Below are positions 1 to 5,907 of a DNA stretch of 5,907 nt, one piece after another. The position numbers were made by a program, and so were the translations under genes. Position 1 is the stretch's first letter. Each line of letters opens with the position of its first letter. The stretch lies in NCBI GenBank assembly GCA_018969935.1, contig JAGWXJ010000115.1, forward strand, positions 1-5,907. The letters are read 5' to 3'. Origin of the DNA: Alphaproteobacteria bacterium (GTDB lineage Bacteria; Pseudomonadota; Alphaproteobacteria; Micavibrionales; UBA1664). Below the pieces are notes generated by a model. That model was not told the origin of the DNA and did no database searches. It saw nothing but the letters and a program-made list of their open reading frames with translations.

Positions 1-1
1 C

Positions 2-754
2 GCAAATGCGCAGCCCCTGGCCCATAGCCCAGCGCCACAAGACCGAGCCGCCGAAGCGCCGCGCATGGCGGCCCCTGCCCCAGCGCCGCTTGCCGGCGGC
101 AGCCACACGGCCCTGCGCCAAAAAGCCATTGATGCCGCCAAAGCCGCCAACACGCTTGATGAACTGCGCGAAGCCATCAGGGCCTATGACGGGCTGGATG
201 TTAAGCGCACGGCCACCAACCTTGTATTTGCGGACGGCAACCCCAAGGCGCGCGTGATGGTGATAGGCGAGGCTCCGGGGGCGGATGAAGACCGCCAGGG
301 CCTGCCTTTTGTGGGCGTCAGCGGGCAACTTTTGGACAAGATGTTTGAATGCATCGGCCTTTCCCGCAAGGCGGAGGAGCCTGCGAAGGCGATTTATATA
401 TCCAACATCCTGAACTGGCGCCCGCCCGGCAACCGCACACCGACAGAGGCCGAGATAGCGCTGGCCCTGCCGTTTATTGAACGGCATATCGCGCTGATTA
501 AACCTGATTATATTGTGCCTATGGGCGCGGTTGCGGCGAAGGCGCTAATCAATATGGACCAGTCAATATCCCGCCTGAGGGGCAAGTTTTACACGTACAC
601 CCCCGTAAACGCAGGTATCGGTGACGGGCTTGAAAGCCTTGCAAATACGAAGATGATCCCGACTTACCACCCATCCTTCCTGCTGCGTACACCCCTCCAG
701 AAGAAGAAGGCCTGGCAGGATTTGCTGATGCTTCAGGCCGAACTCGGTAAGTAA
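2..754 (+). CDS. Uracil-DNA glycosylase, family 4 type (5' end cut by window edge)
   Basis: This enzyme removes uracil from DNA, leaving an abasic site for base-excision repair in the cytoplasm. Counting the Met at 65 as residue 1, the visible hallmarks are TATNLVFADGNP (49-60), motif 1 GEAPGADED (68-76) followed by GLPFVGVSGQLLD, then ISNILNWRPPGNRTPT, and the C-terminal HPSFLLR motif with His202. These are family 4 signatures. The reading frame stays open from base 2, giving a Pro/Ala-rich linker before Met65. There is no Shine-Dalgarno before Met65, and relatives carry an extra N-terminal segment ahead of such a linker, so I treat the gene as truncated on the left. Classical members bind a 4Fe-4S cluster through four cysteines. 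Here the aligned positions appear to be Tyr41, Leu44, Trp118 and Ala134, and the only cysteine in the visible protein is Cys96. The KRRIH insert of UdgX is absent. The family call is firm; retained activity without the cluster is inferred. Confidence 0.92.
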   Translation, partial: ANAQPLAHSPAPQDRAAEAPRMAAPAPAPLAGGSHTALRQKAIDAAKAANTLDELREAIRAYDGLDVKRTATNLVFADGNPKARVMVIGEAPGADEDRQGLPFVGVSGQLLDKMFECIGLSRKAEEPAKAIYISNILNWRPPGNRTPTEAEIALALPFIERHIALIKPDYIVPMGAVAAKALINMDQSISRLRGKFYTYTPVNAGIGDGLESLANTKMIPTYHPSFLLRTPLQKKKAWQDLLMLQAELGK

Positions 755-806
755 TTTTCTTTCATTAATACGACAAAAAGATGCTTTGCCGACTCGACTC
801 TTGGGC

Positions 807-828
807 TCAGCCCCGCTATCGGGGTTGG
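807..828 (+). other. Hairpin over the transglycosylase ribosome-binding region
   Basis: Bases 807-815 pair with 820-828 around a four-base loop, giving nine pairs that include two G-T wobbles. The core is ccccg/cgggg. No T-tract follows, so it does not look like a Rho-independent terminator for the upstream gene. Its right arm contains ggggttgg, the best Shine-Dalgarno-like stretch for the ATG at 832, so in mRNA it could mask that site. The remainder of the gap (755-806) is AT-rich at first and shows no convincing promoter. The inverted repeat is seen directly; any regulatory role is a guess. Confidence 0.4.
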
Positions 829-831
829 CTT

Positions 832-2520
832 ATGGCGCTGTTTTTACGCCTTTTGCTGGTCGCCGCCGCTTTATTCTGGGTGTCGTATCCGGCCCGTGCC
901 GACACAAACGGTATGGACAAGGCCTATCAGGACCACATTATCGACGCTTCGCTCACCGACACCAGCGTAGCGCCCGAAGTTATCGCGAAGCTGCACCTTA
1001 CTGACAAGGATGCGGAAACATATTCCAAGATATTTGCAGCGCATGGGCGTGGCGATCGCAAAGGCGCCGAAGCCTTGGCCAAAAAACTCAGCGACCGCAG
1101 CCTTGTAGACTGGGCGCGTGTGCGCAACGGGCACAACCCTGCGATATGGCTGCCCGAAACATCGGGCGGGTATGCGCGCACCTACCGCAGCCCCCTGCAC
1201 AAGGACAAAGCTGCACGGGATGCGGCGGATGATATTGCGCTTTCGGTTTCAGTCCTTTTGAAAACCGATGATATTGCGCGGGCGATAGATGTTACCAAGC
1301 GTGCGGCTGCCGTTGGCACCATCGACCGTATTGAAGCAGCAGCCCAATACGCCCGCATTGCCGCAGCCTATTTGTATGCCAACAAGCCTGCCGATGCACT
1401 TTCGTATGCGCATCTTGCCTTGCAAATCGGCGGTATCAAAACACCCGATGCCGCTTGGGTTGCAGGCCTTGCAAGCTGGCTACAGGGCGAGAGCCGCAGG
1501 GCTGCGCAATATTTTGCGTGGGTCCCGCGCTCGCCCTATGCGGGGCCTTGGCTTAGATCAGCGGCATCATTCTGGGCGGCGCGGGCGATGATGCGCGAAG
1601 GGCAGTATGCCCTTGTCAGCGAGTGGTTGCGCGAGGCCGCCAAAAACCCGCGCAGTTTTTATGGGCTGATTGCCACGCGCGCCCTAGGTACACGTTTTGA
1701 TTTCAACTGGATTGCGCCGCCGTTTACCCCAGCCCATGCAGCCGTACTTAAAAGGTACCCTGGTGCCGTGCGTGCCCTGAAACTTGCGCAAGCGGGGCAA
1801 TACGACATGGCCCGCATTGAACTAGCGTTGCTTGATGCCAATGCCGCCCCGCAATGGCGCGAAGCGCTGGCCGCGCTTGCGACCACATCGCTGAAACCCG
1901 ATACGGTCATGAAGGTATCCGGCATCCTGATGACGCCCGATGGCCGCCCGCTGGACCTTGCCATGTACCCCGTGGCGCCGTGGCAGCCGCGCGACGGTTT
2001 CAGGCTGGACCCTGCTTTGCTGCATGCCTTTGCACGGCAGGAATCAGGCTTCAAACCTGCCGCGCGTAATAAGGCAAGCGGGGCCACCGGCCTTTTGCAG
2101 CTGATGCCGCGCACGGCCCGCAGCTTTGATAAAAGCCTTGATGAATCCACGCTTAAAAACCCGCAAGTCAGCCTAGCCCTTGGCCAGAAATACCTTGAGG
2201 ACCTTCTGGACATGACGGACGGCAATTTGTTCGAGGCCGCGATTGCCTATAACGCAGGGCCCGGCAACCTTGGCGAATGGAAAGACCGTTTTGCAGGTGT
2301 TGATGACCCGCTTTTGTTTATCGAGCTTATCCCCTTTGGCGAAACACGTGCCTATGTTGAACGCGTGATGGCGAATTACTGGATATACAGTTTACGGATG
2401 GGTTTTGGCGTTGCATCGCTTGATGCGGTAGCGGCTGGCAAGCCTGCCATTTACGCCAGCTACACCAAGCCGCGCGATGAAGCGGTTTATGCTTCCGTCA
2501 GCAGCGCCAGCAACCGCTGA
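832..2520 (+). CDS. Soluble lytic murein transglycosylase (Slt70-like, exported)
   Basis: This periplasmic enzyme cleaves the MurNAc-GlcNAc bond of peptidoglycan non-hydrolytically, forming 1,6-anhydro-MurNAc, for wall turnover and remodelling. I start it at 832, which gives 562 residues. That start places a clean Sec signal peptide at the N-terminus: Met, one Arg, a Leu/Ala-rich core and an ARA cleavage site after residue 23. The in-frame ATG at 781 would add 17 polar residues ahead of it and has no spaced Shine-Dalgarno. Residues about 35-385 form the alpha-helical superhelix typical of Slt70, with a repeat-like AAQYFAWVP and SFWAARAMM region. The catalytic SLT domain follows: Glu404 in RQESGF (the general acid/base), GLLQLMP at 420-426, and AYNAGPGNL at 472-480. 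It ends with the usual IELIPFGETRAYVERV tail. All motifs are intact. It lies 77 nt downstream of the uracil-DNA glycosylase stop on the same strand, so co-transcription is possible. Its last 34 bp overlap the convergent hisN-like gene. Confidence 0.93.
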   Translation: MALFLRLLLVAAALFWVSYPARADTNGMDKAYQDHIIDASLTDTSVAPEVIAKLHLTDKDAETYSKIFAAHGRGDRKGAEALAKKLSDRSLVDWARVRNGHNPAIWLPETSGGYARTYRSPLHKDKAARDAADDIALSVSVLLKTDDIARAIDVTKRAAAVGTIDRIEAAAQYARIAAAYLYANKPADALSYAHLALQIGGIKTPDAAWVAGLASWLQGESRRAAQYFAWVPRSPYAGPWLRSAASFWAARAMMREGQYALVSEWLREAAKNPRSFYGLIATRALGTRFDFNWIAPPFTPAHAAVLKRYPGAVRALKLAQAGQYDMARIELALLDANAAPQWREALAALATTSLKPDTVMKVSGILMTPDGRPLDLAMYPVAPWQPRDGFRLDPALLHAFARQESGFKPAARNKASGATGLLQLMPRTARSFDKSLDESTLKNPQVSLALGQKYLEDLLDMTDGNLFEAAIAYNAGPGNLGEWKDRFAGVDDPLLFIELIPFGETRAYVERVMANYWIYSLRMGFGVASLDAVAAGKPAIYASYTKPRDEAVYASVSSASNR

Positions 2521-3260
2521 TGCAACACCTTATCGCCGCAGGCCAGCGTCTGGCCTGAACAATTATCAAGCGTAATTGCACGGCCTTGCCAATCCGTAAT
2601 GACACCACCAGCGCCTTCGACAATAGCCACAAGGCCCATGATATCGTGTGCCTTGAGCGATGCTTCCAGCACGGCATCGGCGTAGCCTGAGGCCAGAAGC
2701 CCGTAGGCGTAACAATCACCGCCGTATGTCTGGTAGCCCGTTTCATCGCAGAACTTTTTATAGGCGCGTTTTTCGGCATCCGATTTGAACATATCGGGTG
2801 AAGTCAGGATGGTGCGGGCCTGCGCCATATCTGGGCATTTGCGTGTTTTTATGATTTGTCCGTTGTGGATTGTGTTGTGCCCTTTAATGCCTATCCAGCG
2901 GTCCCCGATAATCGGTTGGTCCAGCAGGCCTGCAACCGGCACACCGTTTTCGCACAATCCAATCACGGTTGTGAACGTTGCGCGGCCCACGGCGAATGCG
3001 CGTGTGCCGTCGATGGGGTCAATGACCCAGACGCGGCCCGAGGTGCCTTTGGTAATCCCATATTCCTCGCCCTGAATGCCGTCGGCGGGGTAGGTTTTTG
3101 CAATCAGTTCGCGCAAGGCTTCCTCGGTTTCCTTATCAGCCTGCGTGACCGGATCACCCTTCGATTTGGCCTCGAAAGCGAAGGTGCCACGGAAATACTT
3201 GCGGATAACTGAACCGGAAAGGCCCGCCAGCGTATTCATAAACTCAATCGTCTCTTGCAT
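2487..3260 (-). CDS. hisN: Inositol-monophosphatase family protein, probable histidinol-phosphatase HisN
   Basis: This is a Mg-dependent phosphatase of the inositol monophosphatase fold. The HisN branch dephosphorylates L-histidinol phosphate in histidine biosynthesis. With the start at 3260 the protein is 257 residues, normal for the family. Motifs in order are GDPVTQADKETE (35-46), GEE (64-66), WVIDPIDGTRAF (78-89; Asp81, Asp84 and Thr86 being metal and phosphate ligands), TSPDMF (153-158), YGGDCYAYGLLASG (179-192) and HD-IMGLVAIVEGAGG, where Asp206 is the last metal ligand. The YGGDCYAYGLLASG block and the DQP segment point to HisN rather than true inositol monophosphatase or CysQ. An ATG at 3302 would add 14 residues but lacks a ribosome site; the ATG at 3260 has gaggg just upstream and matches the usual N-terminus. 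No other his gene is nearby, so the substrate is inferred from sequence type alone. The gene is divergent from alaS and converges on the transglycosylase gene. Confidence 0.85.
   Translation of the reverse strand: MQETIEFMNTLAGLSGSVIRKYFRGTFAFEAKSKGDPVTQADKETEEALRELIAKTYPADGIQGEEYGITKGTSGRVWVIDPIDGTRAFAVGRATFTTVIGLCENGVPVAGLLDQPIIGDRWIGIKGHNTIHNGQIIKTRKCPDMAQARTILTSPDMFKSDAEKRAYKKFCDETGYQTYGGDCYAYGLLASGYADAVLEASLKAHDIMGLVAIVEGAGGVITDWQGRAITLDNCSGQTLACGDKVLHQRLLALLTEA
2539..2557. other. Perfect 7-bp stem-loop inside hisN, just past the transglycosylase stop
   Basis: CAGGCCA at 2539-2545 is the exact inverse complement of TGGCCTG at 2551-2557, with a five-base loop. It sits 18 nt beyond the transglycosylase stop codon and inside the hisN 3' coding region (the SGQTLACG part of the protein). 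No T-run follows on the plus strand, so it is not a classical intrinsic terminator. It could be a 3'-end-stabilising structure for the transglycosylase mRNA, or simply a product of GC-rich coding sequence. Confidence 0.3.
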
Positions 3261-3289
3261 TTGCCCTCGCTTATCGCCAAGAATATTCC
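3261..3289 (+). promoter_or_regulatory. Candidate sigma-70-type promoter for alaS
   Basis: TTGCCC (3261-3266, four of six against TTGACA) is separated by exactly 17 bases from TATTCC (3284-3289, a three-of-six match to TATAAT). Initiation near 3296 would leave about 25 nt of leader carrying the AAGG site. Its -10 overlaps that of the opposing hisN candidate around the palindrome gaatattc (3281-3288). The -10 is weak; the placement is plausible but unproven. Confidence 0.3.
3264..3268 (-). promoter_or_regulatory. Shine-Dalgarno for hisN
   Basis: On the minus strand gaggg lies three bases before the ATG at 3260. The spacing is a little short but serviceable. The competing ATG at 3302 has nothing similar, so this site decides the start. 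Confidence 0.55.
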
Positions 3290-3310
3290 CGTTTTCATGC
3301 ATAACAGCAA
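3282..3310 (-). promoter_or_regulatory. Candidate sigma-70-type promoter for hisN
   Basis: Reading the minus strand, TTGCTG (3310-3305) is followed after 17 bases by AATATT (3287-3282), a four-of-six match to TATAAT. Initiation would fall near 3275, giving a leader of about 15 nt that includes the gaggg site. The -35 match is weak, so this is only a candidate. Confidence 0.3.
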
Positions 3311-3312
3311 GG
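3309..3312 (+). promoter_or_regulatory. Shine-Dalgarno for alaS
   Basis: AAGG lies eight bases before the ATG at 3321. An in-frame ATG at 3297 would add eight residues (MHNSKVLP) but has no ribosome site, so 3321 is preferred. Confidence 0.5.
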
Positions 3313-3320
3313 TTTTACCC

Positions 3321-5907
3321 ATGGCATCGGTCAAGGATATACGTTCCGAGTTTTTGAAATTCTTTGTGTCCAAGGGGCATACGGAAGTGGCATCTAGCCC
3401 GCTTGTGCCGCAAAACGACCCGACACTGATGTTCACCAACTCGGGCATGGTACAATTCAAGAACGTATTTACGGGGCAGGAAACGCGCCCATACAAACGC
3501 GCGACCACTGCGCAAAAATCGGTCCGTGCGGGCGGCAAACACAACGACCTTGATAACGTTGGTTATACGGCGCGCCACCACACCTTTTTTGAAATGCTGG
3601 GGAACTTCTCGTTCGGGGATTACTTCAAGGAAGACGCGATTGCCTTTGCATGGGAGCTGGTGACCAAAAACTACGGCATGAACAAGGACAAGCTGCTTGT
3701 GACCGTCCATAGCAGCGATGAAGAAGCCGCCGCCATCTGGCGCAAAGTTGCGGGCTTCAATGATTCAAAAATCATCCGTATCCCCACCAATGACAACTTC
3801 TGGATGATGGGCGATTTTGGCCCGTGCGGCCCCTGCTCGGAAATCTTTTACGACCAAGGCGACAAGCTGCAAGGCGGCCCCCCGGGATCGGATGACCAAG
3901 ACGGCGACAGGTTCCTTGAATTCTGGAACCTCGTTTTCATGCAATACGAACAATCGCCTGACGGCAAAGGCGGGTACAACCGCGTGCCGCTGCCCAAGCC
4001 ATCCATCGATACCGGTATGGGCCTCGAGCGTATGGCTGCGCTTATGCAGGGCAAGTACACCAACTACGATATCGACCTGCTTCGTTCCATCATCGAACAC
4101 GTTGCCCAAATCACGGGCGTAAACCCAGATGGCCCGCAGGCCCCAAGCCACCGCGTGATTGCCGACCACCTGCGCTGTTCGTCATTCCTGCTGGCTGACG
4201 GCGTCATGCCTTCCAACGAAGGGCGCGGGTATGTGCTTCGCCGCATCATGCGCCGTGGTATGCGCCACGCGCACATTCTGGGCGCGAAAGAGCCGTTGAT
4301 GCACAAGCTGGTGCCGACCCTTATTTCCACGATGGGCGAGGCCTACCCCGAACTGAAACGCGCTGAGGCGCTGATCACCGAAACGCTGAAGCTTGAAGAA
4401 ACGCGTTTCAAACGCACGTTGGATCGCGGCCTTAAACTGCTGGATGACGAATCCGCATCGCTTGTCAAAGGCGGTACGTTTAGCGGTGAAACGGCTTTCA
4501 AACTTTATGATACTTACGGCTTCCCCGTTGACCTGACGGCGGATGCCCTGAAGCCACGCGGTATTGCCGTTGATATGGACGGCTTTAACACAGCGATGGA
4601 AGCGCAAAAGGCCGAGGCACGTAAAAGCTGGGCGGGTTCAGGCGAGGCTGCGGATGCCAAAGTCTGGTTTGAAGTACTGGATGCGTGCGGCCCCACGGAA
4701 TTTTTGGGTTACGCGCAAGACACCGCCGAGGGCAAAGTACAAGCCATCATCAAGGACGGCGCGCGCGTGAAATCAGCCAAAGCGGGCGACAAGGTTTATG
4801 TGGTTGTAAACCAGACGCCGTTTTATGCCGAGAGCGGCGGCCAAGTTGGCGACACAGGCAGCATCAAAGGTGACAAGCTGCGCGGGCAGGTAACAGATTG
4901 CCAGAAATACCTCGGTAAAATCTGGGCCCATGAAGTGACTATATCGGAAGGTGCAATTTCCGAAGGTGACGGCATTGACCTGACCATCGATGTTGCACGC
5001 CGCAATGCCATCCGCGGGGCGCACTCGGCCACCCACCTTTTGCATGAAGCGTTGCGCCGCCGCCTTGGCGACCATGTTGCGCAAAAGGGTTCATTGCAGC
5101 AGGAAGGCCGCACACGTTTTGACGTGACGCAGCCCGTGCCGATGAATGACGATGATATTGCCGCTGTTGAAGCGGAAGTGAATGCGCGCATCCGCGCGAA
5201 TTCGGAAATCACGACCCGCGTACTGCCGCTTGAAGAAGCCCGCGAAAGCGGTGCGCGCGCATTATTCGGTGAAAAATACGATAGCGAAGTGCGCGTCGTT
5301 GCAATGGGCGGCGTTGATGCCGGCGAGAAGCATGAATTCTCGGTCGAGCTTTGTGGCGGTACGCACGCGAAGCGCACGGGCGACATCGGCGCTTTCAAAA
5401 TTATTGCCGAATCCGCTGTATCGGCCGGTATCCGCCGTGTTGAAGCGCTTACGGGTGACGCCGCTATAGCCTATATGGCGGGGCGCGATGCCATGCTGCA
5501 AAAAACGGCGGCGCTGCTCAAAGCATCGCCTGACGATGTTGAAACGCGCGTCGAAGCCTTGCTGGACGAGAAAAAGCGCCTCGAGAAAGAAGTATCGGAA
5601 CTGCGCCGCAAACTGGCTGCCGGTGGCGGCAGCAGCGCAGCCGCACCCGATGTGAAAGACATTGGCGGCGTGAAATTTACCGCGCGCGTTTTGCAAGACA
5701 TGCCCGCGGGTGATTTGAAGCCCCTTGCAGATGATCTTAAAACCAAGCTTGGTTCGGGCGTGATTGCGCTTGTGGCCGTGAACGAGGGCAAGGCATCACT
5801 GGTTGTGGCTGTGACTGACGACCTGACCAAAAAGTTTTCGGCCGTTGACCTTGTGAAGGTAGGGGCTGAAGCACTTGGCGGCAAAGGCGGTGGCGGCCGC
5901 GCCGATA
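3321..5907 (+). CDS. alaS: Alanyl-tRNA synthetase (3' end cut by window edge)
   Basis: AlaRS is a cytoplasmic class II synthetase that charges tRNA-Ala and clears mischarged Ser and Gly. The frame is open from ATG 3321 to the right edge, giving 862 complete codons; by comparison with the remembered E. coli protein about 25-30 C-terminal residues are missing. The aminoacylation core (about 1-240) shows Arg69 in VRAGGKHNDLDNVG, RHHTFFEMLGNFSFGDYFK, GPCGPCSEI, the GGPPGSDDQDGDRF segment, and motif 3 GMGLER (232-237). The tRNA-recognition helices follow, with ADGVMPSNEGRGYVLRRIMRR and DTYGFPVDLTAD. The editing domain holds QTPFYAESGGQVGD, His568 and His572 of HSATH, and Cys678 and His682 of CGGTH, the four zinc-site residues. 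A charged coiled coil spans about 740-766, then the C-Ala domain runs to the GGKGGGGRAD end. Departures from the usual motifs are Ser67 where Cys is typical and Phe166 in GDFGPCGPC where Thr is typical. No frameshift or internal stop was found when the whole frame was read. Confidence 0.98.
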   Translation, partial: MASVKDIRSEFLKFFVSKGHTEVASSPLVPQNDPTLMFTNSGMVQFKNVFTGQETRPYKRATTAQKSVRAGGKHNDLDNVGYTARHHTFFEMLGNFSFGDYFKEDAIAFAWELVTKNYGMNKDKLLVTVHSSDEEAAAIWRKVAGFNDSKIIRIPTNDNFWMMGDFGPCGPCSEIFYDQGDKLQGGPPGSDDQDGDRFLEFWNLVFMQYEQSPDGKGGYNRVPLPKPSIDTGMGLERMAALMQGKYTNYDIDLLRSIIEHVAQITGVNPDGPQAPSHRVIADHLRCSSFLLADGVMPSNEGRGYVLRRIMRRGMRHAHILGAKEPLMHKLVPTLISTMGEAYPELKRAEALITETLKLEETRFKRTLDRGLKLLDDESASLVKGGTFSGETAFKLYDTYGFPVDLTADALKPRGIAVDMDGFNTAMEAQKAEARKSWAGSGEAADAKVWFEVLDACGPTEFLGYAQDTAEGKVQAIIKDGARVKSAKAGDKVYVVVNQTPFYAESGGQVGDTGSIKGDKLRGQVTDCQKYLGKIWAHEVTISEGAISEGDGIDLTIDVARRNAIRGAHSATHLLHEALRRRLGDHVAQKGSLQQEGRTRFDVTQPVPMNDDDIAAVEAEVNARIRANSEITTRVLPLEEARESGARALFGEKYDSEVRVVAMGGVDAGEKHEFSVELCGGTHAKRTGDIGAFKIIAESAVSAGIRRVEALTGDAAIAYMAGRDAMLQKTAALLKASPDDVETRVEALLDEKKRLEKEVSELRRKLAAGGGSSAAAPDVKDIGGVKFTARVLQDMPAGDLKPLADDLKTKLGSGVIALVAVNEGKASLVVAVTDDLTKKFSAVDLVKVGAEALGGKGGGGRAD

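Noticed and set aside
781..831. Upstream start for the transglycosylase at the ATG at 781
   Set aside because: It would bury the signal peptide 17 residues in, and aaaaag directly abutting the ATG is not a spaced ribosome site.
1659..2225. 188-codon open frame on the minus strand inside the transglycosylase gene
   Set aside because: It is antisense to well-conserved SLT-domain coding sequence, is rich in Ser, Arg and Ala without any recognisable domain, and has no ribosome site. It is the expected shadow of a GC-rich gene.
2412..2449. Short stem-loops (gcatc-gctt-gatgc and tggca-agcc-tgcca) downstream of hisN on its own strand
   Set aside because: The stems are only about 5 bp, no T-tract follows in the minus direction, and such short repeats are common by chance in GC-rich coding DNA.
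3261..3302. Longer hisN form starting at 3302
   Set aside because: The extra 14 residues do not resemble the family N-terminus and no Shine-Dalgarno precedes that ATG.
4823..5398. 191-codon minus-strand frame inside alaS, with similar ones at 5471-5884, 4182-4607 and 3315-3710
   Set aside because: All lie antisense to conserved AlaRS motifs and their products are low-complexity Ser/Arg/Ala or Phe/Arg-rich. They are best explained by codon bias on the opposite strand.
1..5907. A novel multi-gene system, mobile element, CRISPR array, RNA gene or defence cassette
   Set aside because: Every long frame is accounted for by a known housekeeping family. The only intergenic gaps are 77 and 60 bp, and no long direct repeats, tRNA-like folds or transposase motifs were seen.

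Overview
The window holds an ordinary stretch of bacterial housekeeping genes. It is moderately GC-rich and densely coding. The protein sequences look alphaproteobacterial: the family 4 type uracil-DNA glycosylase has TATNLVFADGNP and WRPPGNRTPT blocks, the Slt70-like lytic transglycosylase has the layout seen in that class, and AlaRS begins MASVKDIRSEF. This placement rests on remembered family patterns, not on a search, and no genus is proposed.

Layout, left to right. (1) Positions 2-754, plus strand: the 3' part of a uracil-DNA glycosylase gene cut by the left edge. (2) Positions 755-831: a short gap containing a GC-rich hairpin just ahead of the next start. (3) Positions 832-2520, plus strand: a complete secreted soluble lytic murein transglycosylase. 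(4) Positions 2487-3260, minus strand: a complete inositol-monophosphatase-fold enzyme of the HisN (histidinol-phosphatase) type. It converges on the transglycosylase and shares 34 bp with its 3' end. (5) Positions 3261-3320: a 60-bp divergent promoter region. (6) Positions 3321-5907, plus strand: alaS, alanyl-tRNA synthetase, open through the right edge with roughly the last 25-30 codons missing. It is the largest gene here.

The genes do not form one pathway. They cover DNA repair of uracil, periplasmic peptidoglycan turnover, probable histidine biosynthesis and tRNA charging. The first two genes may share a transcript. hisN and alaS are divergent and probably use promoters packed into the same 60 bp.

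I found no mobile element, CRISPR array, RNA gene, phage gene or defence-like cassette, and no sign of an undescribed multi-gene system. The points most worth a second look are the apparent loss of all four iron-sulfur cysteines in the uracil-DNA glycosylase, the tail-to-tail coding overlap and nearby hairpin, the hairpin over the transglycosylase ribosome-binding region, and a few unusual residues in otherwise invariant AlaRS and HisN motifs.
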